Positions 19,977 to 28,659 of a stretch of 64,000 nt of DNA are shown in pieces. Each line of letters begins with the position of its first letter. Within the stretch, counting starts at the first letter, position 1. A model generated the notes under the pieces. That model was not told the DNA's origin. It did not search any database and saw nothing but the letters and a program-made list of their open reading frames with translations. Both the position numbers and the translations under genes were made by a program. This DNA comes from Trichomonas vaginalis G3 (taxonomy: Eukaryota > Parabasalia > Trichomonadida > Trichomonadidae). Location of the stretch: assembly GCF_026262505.1 (NCBI RefSeq), contig NC_067203.1:6200001-6264000 (forward strand), given 5' to 3'.

Positions 19977-21359
19977 TTATTCACAAGATTGTTTAAGTTT
20001 CTCATTTGCAAGGAATATATCTTTAATTTCATCATTTGCATAATCAAATGCTGTTTTTTCAAATGAATCTTTAATAGTCAAGTCGACATCTTTGAATGAT
20101 AGAAGTATTTCAACGATATTTTTATGATAATTTCTTACAGCATGATGCAATGGAGTTGATCCACTTATATCTTTTTTGTTTGAAATTGATGACTTTGTTT
20201 CAAGACAAATATAAACAATTTCTTCGTTATTATACTCGCATGCATAGGAGAGACAGTTCCGTTTTTGATCATCGCAGTAACTTATATTAGCTTTGCTATC
20301 AAGACAATAAACAAACAGCTTCAAATTATCACTTTTTGCGCATTCAATCAAGCATTTGTTGAAGAGATTGATTTTATTAAATATCAGATGTTTCTTTTCA
20401 TTAAGAATCCAGAAAAAGATATCATTCTGATGGAAATAGCAAGCATATTGTAAATAATCAATAAAATCAAATCCTTTTTCATCGAGAATTCGAATTATTT
20501 CTAAGTTTCCGCTTTGTATTGCATAATATTGAAGATTTGAATTTCTTTTAGCGATGTAATTTTCCAGCAAATGGTTCAAACAGTTTATAGATCCGAAATA
20601 GCACGCTATTTCTATTATTTCTTTTGATTTACGCAAATAATAAGGTATAGAAAATACTTTGTCATTTTTTGTCGTTTTTGTTTTATAAGAATCACTATCA
20701 ACATATTCTATAAGCTTGTTAACATCATCATTGACTATTATACTTAGAAGCTCATTATTGGCAACTAGATTATCAAATGAAATTTCGTTTTTATACCTTT
20801 GAAAATCATTTTTCTTGTATGATTCAAAATCAAACAAAAATTTTTTGCAATTTTGATCTTTCAAGTTGTATTTAAGGTATGCATCTATTCTTGAATAAAG
20901 ACTAGGATTCATTATAACAATAGGCGATAGGATAAAGAAAGAAATGAACAGTTGATTTGGTCCTTTGTTCAGATTTTTTTCCAAATTTTCAAAAATCATA
21001 TTTTCTGTGATAAATCCTTTTTTGAATAGCTCAAAAATAAAGAAGAACAATACTTCAACTCTTTGATACTCTGTTTCTGATTGCTGTTCAAAGCATTGTG
21101 AAATAAAAATTGAAATAAAATCTGATTTCTTTTCTGTCATATAAGCTACAAAGTTTCCTAGCAAGTTAAATAGATGATTTTTTGCTAACAAAATTTTAAT
21201 AATGCAATTGGATAACTTTTGAGATAAATTTTCATTCGAAAGAAGATCTTCTTTTTCGAGCTGCTGATATATCTCTTCTTGATTGGAATCTGTTATGCTA
21301 TTAATAATATCTTCAATCTTTGAAGTTGCAATAGCAAGAAATTTGTGAAAAGAAGATAT
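19977..21359 (-). pseudogene. Ankyrin-repeat protein, 460 codons, without an ATG at the expected start
   Basis: The open frame runs from just after an in-frame TAA, about 21364, to the stop at 19977. Family-like text starts at 21359 with ATA: (I)SSFHKFLAIATSKIEDIINS, then EEIYQQLEKEDLLSNENLSQ. An ATG would be expected where ATA stands; the first real in-frame ATG is about 74 codons later (MTEKKSDFIS). The N-terminal half is helical and the C-terminal third has three or four ankyrin repeats (RNCLSYACEYNNEEIVYICL, STPLHHAVRNYHKNIVEILL). Either the start codon was lost and a shorter protein is made, or this is a young pseudogene. A TGTCACTTTTCG pattern just upstream is on the opposite strand. 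Confidence 0.65.
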
Positions 21360-21873
21360 TTTTTAAAAGTGTCACTTTTCGAAAATGTTCAGGGTGATTT
21401 CAAATAAATTGAATCTTGATTCATATTCCCGATATGAAATACATGCAGAATTTATTCTTTTTTGTTTCTTTCACGCAATGTTTTCAGATCCGGAAATTTG
21501 TCGGGCCCAAAACTCTTTATAAACTAGGATGCTTACTCGATCCATCATTTATGTTATTTTTCTGGTATGGTTCATAGTGCAAAACGTTAATTAATAGCAG
21601 ATTACACAATTTGGTTTTGACAAACTCGGAGTTCAATTAATTTTATTCGGATTAATATCATTGTTACATAATTGCATTGCTAAATCTATAATACGAAGCA
21701 TAAAAACGATATCACCGACTAAAAAACAGTTCATTTTCTGATAAACCATTTTATCGATTTTACGTGAAATATCGGATCAATACTTTTTAGTAAACAGGCT
21801 GATTTTATTTATGTGTAACAATTAATAATTAATAAGCATATTTATTAAAAAAAAGAATAGATAAGAAACAAAA
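21360..21873. other. Intergenic spacer, no gene seen
   Basis: AT-rich and without long frames; it is the 5' side of the ankyrin gene and the 3' side of the next minus-strand gene. Confidence 0.5.
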
Positions 21874-23385
21874 TCAACGCGGGTAGTGCGGATATGGCTG
21901 AGTAGCATAAAGAGATGGAGATTGGTAACCATACTGTTGTTGTGTATACTGAGTAGGCTGATATAAAGCTTGTGCGCTCTGATATTGAGCTGGTAACGGA
22001 ACTCCATAGCCTCCGGTCATCTGCTGAGGATATTGTTGTGCCAATTGTTGCTGGTACTGTGTCTGTGCCATTTGCTGAGCGTATAACTGCTGATTGTAAT
22101 TTGGTTGATTTTGGAATCCACCTGAAGGCCCAACGCCAAGGTTGTATGTCTGTTGATTCTTTGTGTCTAAGAATGCCATCTGACGGCTAATATTTTGTTG
22201 AATTTGGTTCGCTAAATTTGGATTTGAATTTTGCTGTGGATTTAATGGGTCATCTTCATCTCCAACTGGCATCTGTGGTGCTCCTGATTTCAAGTATGGG
22301 TTGTTAAATCTAGGAGCGTTCTCTTTTGGTGGGTTCATTCCTTGGACTTGATTATAATTAACATTGTGTAAGCGAGGCTGTGCAGGATTTGAATAGAAAG
22401 CCTTTGGAGATCTTCCTTGTGCTGGTGGAAGTCCCATCGGGGCAAAGGATGGTCCCATTCCACCTCCACCCATCGGCATTCCCATTGGTGGAACTCCGCC
22501 GGCCATTGGAGGGAATCCACCTGGTCCGGTAGGTAATGGCTGTGGAAATTGTGTTGGTGCTGTTGGTAAAACTGGAGGAGGCATTGCACCGTAATTTCCA
22601 TGAGGTAAAGATGCGTATTGACTGATGGGATTCGAGTGAAGGCCTCTAGATGGATCATTTAAGTCTAAGTTCATCGGGAAGTCGCCTTGACCTTGATTTG
22701 GATTTGCAAAGGTAACCTTACCAGGGACTCGGAACTGTGGATGATTTCCTGGATTATCATTCGGAGGGAAATTGGCCTTATCACGATTGCCGCCGTGTTG
22801 GGATGAATACGATGGTGGCAAAATTTCCGAAGAATCATCATCCTGTATGTCTTCTGTAAATTCTGGAATTGTATCTGGTACGCCGGCACTATCGGGATGT
22901 TCTGAGGAAGAATTATGATGAGAAGCCATTCCGTGACCTTTTTTGGACCCAACGACTATGTTAGGAGCTTTAGATCTATCAAATCTGCCTTTAGAACAGT
23001 CAAACGGTTGCTTTCCTTTTGTATCAAAATGCAAAACTACAGTCATCCAAGGTTGAGCTGATACCATTATTCTCGTCATTTCAACTTTTATTTTGACTTT
23101 TTTATCGATTGGTATTGCCTGAAGTGGTATTTTAACATTTGCTAAAACATTTTCGCCACTAGCTGTTTTGGATTTAAGCATAAAGTTGTATACGCCTTCT
23201 AACTGTTTTGGAGTAAAGCAGAGCGTCTCATTGTCAAAATTAAGATCGTCAGGATTACGTTCCTGAGTTTTCGTTGTTTCTCCGTTTGCTTCATCTGCAA
23301 TCTGAACGTAGAGAGGGTTGGACTGGAGATCATGCATAGGGATTCCATCTATTTTAGGGATCCGAATATAAAAGCGTGACCTCAT
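21874..23385 (-). CDS. Protein with beta-rich (C2-like) N-terminus and long Pro/Gln/Gly-rich tail
   Basis: The 503-residue protein has a compact N-terminal domain, residues 1-125 (MRSRFYIRIPKIDGIPMHDL, VLANVKIPLQAIPIDKKVKI, SAQPWMTVVLHFDTKGKQPF). Its alternating beta strands look like a C2-type fold, but this is only a texture call. Residues about 130-503 are disordered and rich in Pro, Gln, Asn, Gly and Met, ending in QYPQQMTGGYGVPLPAQYQ and PQPYPHYPR-type text. Similar tails occur in membrane-trafficking (ESCRT/COPII-like) and RNA-granule proteins, but no family is assigned. Opposite-strand frames are shadows. Confidence 0.7.
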   Translation of the reverse strand: MRSRFYIRIPKIDGIPMHDLQSNPLYVQIADEANGETTKTQERNPDDLNFDNETLCFTPKQLEGVYNFMLKSKTASGENVLANVKIPLQAIPIDKKVKIKVEMTRIMVSAQPWMTVVLHFDTKGKQPFDCSKGRFDRSKAPNIVVGSKKGHGMASHHNSSSEHPDSAGVPDTIPEFTEDIQDDDSSEILPPSYSSQHGGNRDKANFPPNDNPGNHPQFRVPGKVTFANPNQGQGDFPMNLDLNDPSRGLHSNPISQYASLPHGNYGAMPPPVLPTAPTQFPQPLPTGPGGFPPMAGGVPPMGMPMGGGGMGPSFAPMGLPPAQGRSPKAFYSNPAQPRLHNVNYNQVQGMNPPKENAPRFNNPYLKSGAPQMPVGDEDDPLNPQQNSNPNLANQIQQNISRQMAFLDTKNQQTYNLGVGPSGGFQNQPNYNQQLYAQQMAQTQYQQQLAQQYPQQMTGGYGVPLPAQYQSAQALYQPTQYTQQQYGYQSPSLYATQPYPHYPR

Positions 23386-23570
23386 TCCTTGAATAGACTA
23401 GTTTTAATTCAAAAAAAAAGGAGATATTTTTTTATTAAAATGTTGATGCAAAAATGATTTTGGATTATGATGAAAATATTTTTATCAATTGAATAAAATT
23501 AAAAGTACGATTTAAATTTTTTGGTTTTCATTCATGCATTTGTGCAACTAAAAATAGTTTATTTTGTTGT

Positions 23571-24807
23571 AAACAGAAATTCATCAAAAGTGACACCTCA
23601 GAAAAGCTAAAATATTGAATTTTTGGAACTTTTGATAGAGCACGTTTTTAAATATTAATTAAAGTAAATGTATATTTTGTAAAGATTCTTTTTAATAAAA
23701 AAAATTTTGAAGAAGAACACAAAATCTTCTGAAAAATAATATCACATAAACTCATATTATTTTCTAATATATAACTATTTTATATAAAAATCAAATTCAA
23801 TGATCTTAAAAGCGAAGGAAAAACCTCAAAATTTACGAATATAATGAGTGGAATATAATGCTTATCTATCATAAAACCATATGAAATATCAATTTTTTGC
23901 TTTACGCCTAATTTTTGACGACAATTAGCAAAAAATGTTAAATGTTAACACTCAGTCCATTTGAATATGAAAAATAAAATTGACTTTGATTAAATGTTTT
24001 TATTTATCATGCAATTCTTCTTGCGACCAAAGATTTGAATAAAAGTTCAAAAATAAGATAGCTTAAAAAATAATATACGGTAGTGTTTACTAATAGATGA
24101 ATAGTATATAAATTCTATTAAAATGGATTTGATCCAAAAAAATATAAAACCAAAAATAATTGTTATAATTTAAATGAAGAAGTAATTTAAAACGATTTTA
24201 TTTATGATCAAATTTTATATATTTTTTTGGATCAAATCCATTTTAATAGAATTTATATACTATTCATCTATTAGTAAACACTACCGTATATTATTTTTTA
24301 AGCTATCTTATTTTTTGAACTTTTATTCAAATCTTTGGTCGCAAGAAGAATTGCATGATAAATAAAAACATTTAATCAAAGTCAATTTTATTTTTCATAT
24401 TCAAATGGACTGAGTGTTAACATTTAACATTTTTTGCTAATTGTCGTCAAAAATTAGGCGTAAAGCAAAAATTGATATTTCATATGGTTTTATGATAGAT
24501 AAGCATTATATTCCCACTCATTATATTCGTAAATTTTGAGGTTTATCCTTCGCTTTTAAGATCATTGAATTTGATTTTTATATAAAATAGTTATATATTA
24601 GAAAATAATATGAGTTTATGTGATATTATTTTTCAGAAGATTTCATTCTATATGCCTATGAAAAGTACTCTCAAAACCAACTTTTCCTAATTATAATTAA
24701 ATCTAGAATATTGTATTATGCTTAGTATTATTTCATTTTTCTCATTCAATTTAGAATTTACAAATGTCAAAAAATTGAGAGCTGTCACTTTTGATGAATT
24801 TCTGTTT
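23571..24807. repeat. Perfect 25-bp inverted repeat, each copy carrying Inr + ATG, around the palindrome
   Basis: Bases 23571-23595 and 24783-24807 are exact reverse complements. Read outward, each copy gives TGTCACTTTTG followed at once by ATG AAT TTC TGT, i.e. an Inr immediately before a start codon. The frames after both ATGs soon close (about 18 and 23 codons). DNA between this outer repeat and the inner arms (23596-23721 and 24644-24782) is not similar. It looks like two opposed 5' ends of a repeated gene family or element. Confidence 0.6.
23722..24643. repeat. Large palindrome: two ~428-base arms around a ~63-base spacer
   Basis: The left arm at 23722-24149 and right arm at about 24213-24643 are near-exact reverse complements, with only a handful of differences visible by eye. 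For example, GCGACCAAAGATTTG on the left pairs with CAAATCTTTGGTCGC on the right. The spacer (24150-24212) is AT-rich. No protein is encoded. It could be a MITE-like foldback element, a decayed transposon made of two terminal repeats, or an inverted duplication. High arm identity implies recent origin or ongoing gene conversion. Confidence 0.85.
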
Positions 24808-25064
24808 ATTACAGTACTTATCTTCTACATATATAATCTTCATTAGATATATACATGATAAATAAAATTCATAAAACATTAAAAATCAAAAAATTAGATG
24901 AACCTTGGCAATTAAACTTTATTAAATAATAGTTGTTTATAAATTATATTATATTATCATTTAATATTATTTTGATAATGAAGATTTTATTTTGCAATAA
25001 TATAAACGAAATTTTTTACCTTATGAACTTTTGATGGAAATATGCAAATTTAAAATAATAAAGA

Positions 25065-25206
25065 AAGCCGCGAGCGAAGCGATCGGCTTAGTTCGAAGAT
25101 TTTGATTCAAATCTTTGCTGATCTGTAATTCGCGGAAGCCGCGAGCGAAGCGATCGGCTTAGGTCTAAGATTTTGATTCAAATCTTTGCTTATATTCCTT
25201 AAATTC
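25065..25206. repeat. Two 71-bp direct units, each with two hairpins (GC-rich)
   Basis: Units start at 25065 and 25136. Each contains AAGCCG ... CGGCTT around CGAGCGAAGCGAT and then AAGATTTTGATTCAAATCTT, so each unit could fold two stem-loops. The GC-rich block stands out in an AT-rich setting. Function unknown; possible remains of a transposon end or a structured RNA. Confidence 0.65.
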
Positions 25207-25262
25207 TTTATGAAACTCGCAACAGTTCCATAAAAAATTTTAAATTCTAAACTGTCGAAATT

Positions 25263-25320
25263 ACCGATCGGTAATCACACCCTTCACGGGTGTGTCACTT
25301 TTTACAGGCGCGTCACTTTT
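25263..25320 (+). promoter_or_regulatory. Compact palindrome and hairpin followed by two Inr-like motifs
   Basis: ACCGATCGGT at 25263-25272 is a perfect palindrome. CACACCC (25276-25282) and GGGTGTG (25288-25294) form a 7-bp stem. TCACTTTTT starts at 25295 and a second TCACTTTT follows about 20 bases on. No gene follows on the plus strand. Confidence 0.4.
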
Positions 25321-26103
25321 AGCTAAAATTACCCCTACTCTTCGCTTCATGACTGTGTAAAATTTGTAAAAATTCAATTTACCCTTCAATCATTTACAAA
25401 ATTTTATTCGAAAGGTTCTTCTTTTAGGTTTTCGGAGTTTTTCTTATTAGTTTTGAAGCTGAAGGATAATTAACCGTGTAATTTTGGTACATTTTTAATT
25501 GGAATGAGGTATTACGGGAATTTATTCTTATTATCCGAAGCAAAAGATATACTCTGGTAAAATTTAGCTCATATTATGAATTTTTCGGATCACACAGCAC
25601 TAAACTACTCCGTTTCTATGAGTTTATTCTTGTTATGATAATGAAAATGAGAAAGTTGAAGACCCTAGGATTAACATAGTAAGGTGATAGTATATATAAT
25701 TGAAGGGCCAAAAATGAATTTGCTTTATTGTTCGATCATAACATAATTCATATAAGAATAGAAAACGCATGCAGAAAATATACATCAGTAATCTAAATAA
25801 ATATATGAACTAGTATACAATGCTTCAAGATTACAATAATTTGAAAGATTTGAATGAACGTTAAAAATCTTAAGATGCACTATCATTGTTTAATGTACTG
25901 ACTTTGAATTATAAAGTTTTATAATACTATTAATACTATTGATACAATTATAATTTCGAGCGAATAAATATCAAGAAAAAAGTCAAAAGTTTCATGAATA
26001 ATTTTTACCAAAGCATTATATAATGATTGGGGTTACTCCCAAATGACATATCTTTTATTAATTATTTAAGGTTAAATTCCAATACCATTTTTAGTACAGT
26101 ATA

Positions 26104-26149
26104 CATTGTGCGTCGCCTGTAGCCTACAGCTACAGGCACCGACACAATG
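26104..26149. repeat. Imperfect 46-bp palindrome at the left edge of Maverick 1
   Basis: CATTGTG, then GCCTGTAGC, loop CTACA, GCTACAGGC and CACAATG form a long stem. It sits 85 bases beyond the 3' end of the capsid gene, so it may be a transcription terminator or part of the element's end. The true terminus was not identified. Confidence 0.55.
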
Positions 26150-26234
26150 AAAAAAGTGACAGAAAACTGACACCATACGGGCGCATATGTACGCATATAT
26201 GTGTAAAAATAAACGTTCATATGTAAACTAACCT

Positions 26235-27923
26235 TTATTCACTAGCAGGGGCTGATAAATCATAATCGTCGAGAAGTACGATAGGTGGTCCCACCTGTTT
26301 AATCTGTATGGAGAGGCAAACGTGACGTAAGAAGCATAACACTGGTTTCTCAGTATATTTAATAGACTCTGCTGTTGGCTTAACTGTAAGCTTATATGTA
26401 ATAGGTGAATTAGATAACTGACCCTGTTGGAATGTATAATCAGTTTCGCAAGGGAATCCACATAGGTAATGACCTAAGTCATTTGACTCGATTCCAAATT
26501 GAGGGACTGATGTGGTTGTGATAGACCTCATGACATCATAGTTGAAGCCAACAGTATCGTTATTATTGTTAGTGGCATTTGCCTGCATCTCATAGAAGAT
26601 TGGATCATTAGATGCTTGAGCCTCAGCGGGTATGTTACCATATGCTCCACAGTTCAATTGAATTTGTTCAAACAATGGATTTTCATAGGTAGTGTTATAA
26701 TTAGGTGTTTTCTTAAATAGTGTATAAATGGTGTTCACATATAATGGAGTAAATGCTGCCGTGAATGTACAAGGAGTTCCTTCACCTTTAGCCATTGAAC
26801 CATCCATAGTAATGCAGTCAATTCTTTTGATTGGGAAGTTTAGAGTCTTTGCCGAATATCTTGTCACCAAATCACTATAGATGTTAGGGTCCAAAGAGAA
26901 TGAGTTACAGTATGTAATCATTTCAAAGAAGTTTGCATTCTTCTTAGTGAACTTAATAAACTTGGTACCAAATGATATCGTACTCTTATCGGCATTCCAA
27001 GTTACAGTATCAATAACTTTGATACCTTCATAGATAGGAGTGAAGTGATTAGTGATTGGAATATAGCTTGTAACATTGGCTTGCATGTTCGGTAATGGTA
27101 GAATATCCTGATAACTTAATGGTGTCCAAACCATACCAGCAATACTGAACTTAACCTTAAGTTGTAAGTTACCAGCAAACGCTGGAAGGAATCTAATGTT
27201 ATTAAGTATTAGGAATCTTCTTAGGTCAATCTTGATTGGTATGTGGAACTTTAATGTAGTTGCACCACTAATTGGTTTATTGAACTCAATAATCTGTCCA
27301 GAACGAACTGTATCACATCTATTGAAAACATCTTTATGTCTAGCCTTACTAAATACATCAACTTTCTTAATAGCTTCTGTTGTAGATGCAGTAGAAGTAA
27401 TGTAACCTTCTTCTCTAGCATTATCTTGTGTATAAACACTTTTACCATTAGCGATTAATTGATATGATTCAACAGCATAGAATGAATCAATGTATCCCAA
27501 CCAAATTGCTGGAAGATGTGCACATGATTTGCCACCAGCATATTTAGTATCAATTGCTTTAATTGCTGTAACATTTGATCCTGTAGGAGCTGTCTCAACA
27601 GCTCTTTCTTTATATACTTCACCATCATATTTAGGAACTTTTTCATCAGCTGGTTCAGTTTCTGTTGTAATTATGCACTCACCATCGACATAACCACTAA
27701 TGAACGTATTATATAAGTCAATCATGTTCTCACCAGGTGGTGATATGTTAAATGTAATATAACCGTTATCAATAGTATTTGTCGGCATAGCTGGCACTTT
27801 TGTTGGGACATATCTATGGTTAGTATCTCCAATAGGAACTGCCCCATCAACTTGATCGAAATAATATCTTACTTGTCTGATGGAATCAGCAATACTGTAT
27901 GTATTGAGGTTATCGTTCAACAT
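26235..27923 (-). CDS. Maverick major capsid protein candidate (double jelly-roll type)
   Basis: A 562-residue open protein at the element's left end with beta-rich text throughout and no membrane segment. Known Polinton major capsid proteins are double jelly-roll proteins of about this length, usually among the largest structural genes. Supporting stretches include YITFNISPPGENMIDLYNTF, TTLKFHIPIKIDLRRFLILN and NLQLKVKFSIAGMVW (sheet-forming), and a C-terminal strand region ending LLDDYDLSAPASE. The call is by size, position and texture; a structural prediction would settle it. The gene looks whole. Confidence 0.65.
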   Translation of the reverse strand: MLNDNLNTYSIADSIRQVRYYFDQVDGAVPIGDTNHRYVPTKVPAMPTNTIDNGYITFNISPPGENMIDLYNTFISGYVDGECIITTETEPADEKVPKYDGEVYKERAVETAPTGSNVTAIKAIDTKYAGGKSCAHLPAIWLGYIDSFYAVESYQLIANGKSVYTQDNAREEGYITSTASTTEAIKKVDVFSKARHKDVFNRCDTVRSGQIIEFNKPISGATTLKFHIPIKIDLRRFLILNNIRFLPAFAGNLQLKVKFSIAGMVWTPLSYQDILPLPNMQANVTSYIPITNHFTPIYEGIKVIDTVTWNADKSTISFGTKFIKFTKKNANFFEMITYCNSFSLDPNIYSDLVTRYSAKTLNFPIKRIDCITMDGSMAKGEGTPCTFTAAFTPLYVNTIYTLFKKTPNYNTTYENPLFEQIQLNCGAYGNIPAEAQASNDPIFYEMQANATNNNNDTVGFNYDVMRSITTTSVPQFGIESNDLGHYLCGFPCETDYTFQQGQLSNSPITYKLTVKPTAESIKYTEKPVLCFLRHVCLSIQIKQVGPPIVLLDDYDLSAPASE

Positions 27924-27943
27924 CTTTCTCAGCTATAAAAAAT

Positions 27944-28393
27944 TTACAATCTTCTTATTCTTGGGATTATTCGTCTTATTTGTGGCTGAGGTTTAGGAGG
28001 TTCTGGTTCAGGCTCTGGTTCATCATCGAAGTGTATTCTTTTCTCTTCCATTGATTGAACATATTCTTGATTCTCTTTAGTTTCCTTCTCACGTTCAATT
28101 GGGTCCATGTTTGGTTCATTAACTACACTGTTACGTTCTAATATCTTTGTCATCATCTCTAACAACATTTTATTAGTATATGCTTGTTCTTCTTCTTTCT
28201 TCTCATCAACTTTAGGAGCTTCTTGAACAACAGGAGCTGGGGCAGGAGCTGGTGAATTCAATGGTGCCTTTCTCTTTCTAACTTGAACTGAACCATTCTT
28301 CATATGACAAACATAATATAATGGATGTTGTATTCCTTTAGCTTCATTCAATATGATTGATTGCTTTTCACTTGGTGAAAGTTTTGACGTCAT
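27944..28393 (-). CDS. Small Maverick protein with basic YYV-MK-G-VQ-RK domain and Pro/Glu tail
   Basis: Taking the ATG at 28393 gives 149 residues: MTSKLSPSEKQSIILNEAKG, then YYVCHMKNGSVQVRKRKAPL, a Pro/Ala linker, a coiled segment and an acidic-Pro stretch ending IRRIIPRIRRL. The N-terminal module recurs in the small protein at 42946-43182 and in a relic near 54410-54530, so it is a recurring Maverick domain of unknown job; its basic strands suggest nucleic-acid or capsid contact (inference). It stands divergent to the next gene with 34 bases between ATGs. Confidence 0.65.
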   Translation of the reverse strand: MTSKLSPSEKQSIILNEAKGIQHPLYYVCHMKNGSVQVRKRKAPLNSPAPAPAPVVQEAPKVDEKKEEEQAYTNKMLLEMMTKILERNSVVNEPNMDPIEREKETKENQEYVQSMEEKRIHFDDEPEPEPEPPKPQPQIRRIIPRIRRL

Positions 28394-28427
28394 TTCTATC
28401 CTAATAAAATTTTTTACTCCTAACAAA

Positions 28428-28655
28428 ATGACTGAGAATACTTTCGACAGAGAAGCACTCAAGAATGAACTTCGTGAAGAAATACTTAATGAACTCAAAC
28501 CAAAAGAACAAACACAAGAAGAGAAACCAGCTAAACCAAAGCGTAAACTCACAGAGAAACAATTAGCTGCATTAGCAGCTGGACGCGCAAAGAATCCACG
28601 AATGATTGCAAAGAAATTGAGAGAAGAGGAAGAAGCTAAGAAAAATAATAAGTAA
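28428..28655 (+). CDS. Small basic Maverick protein (LTEKQLAALAAGR motif)
   Basis: 75 residues from the ATG at 28428: MTENTFDREALKNELREEIL, a Lys/Pro linker and KRKLTEKQLAALAAGRAKNP, then a Lys/Glu-rich end. Short basic proteins with a similar LTEKQ-AL--GR motif occur in several large DNA viruses and relatives; a DNA-binding role is inferred. The longer upstream frame is ignored because it starts inside the divergent neighbour. Confidence 0.6.
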   Translation: MTENTFDREALKNELREEILNELKPKEQTQEEKPAKPKRKLTEKQLAALAAGRAKNPRMIAKKLREEEEAKKNNK

Positions 28656-28659
28656 GTGT

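Larger units (their letters stand above)
23386..26234. other. 2.8 kb gene-free region with palindromes and hairpin repeats
   Basis: No convincing coding sequence. It holds the 0.9 kb palindrome (23722-24643), its outer 25-bp inverted repeat, two GC-rich 71-bp units (25065-25206), compact palindromes (25263-25294) and a hairpin near the Maverick boundary (26104-26149), each listed separately. The rest (24.85-25.05 and 25.35-26.1 kb) is plain AT-rich DNA. Confidence 0.6.
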
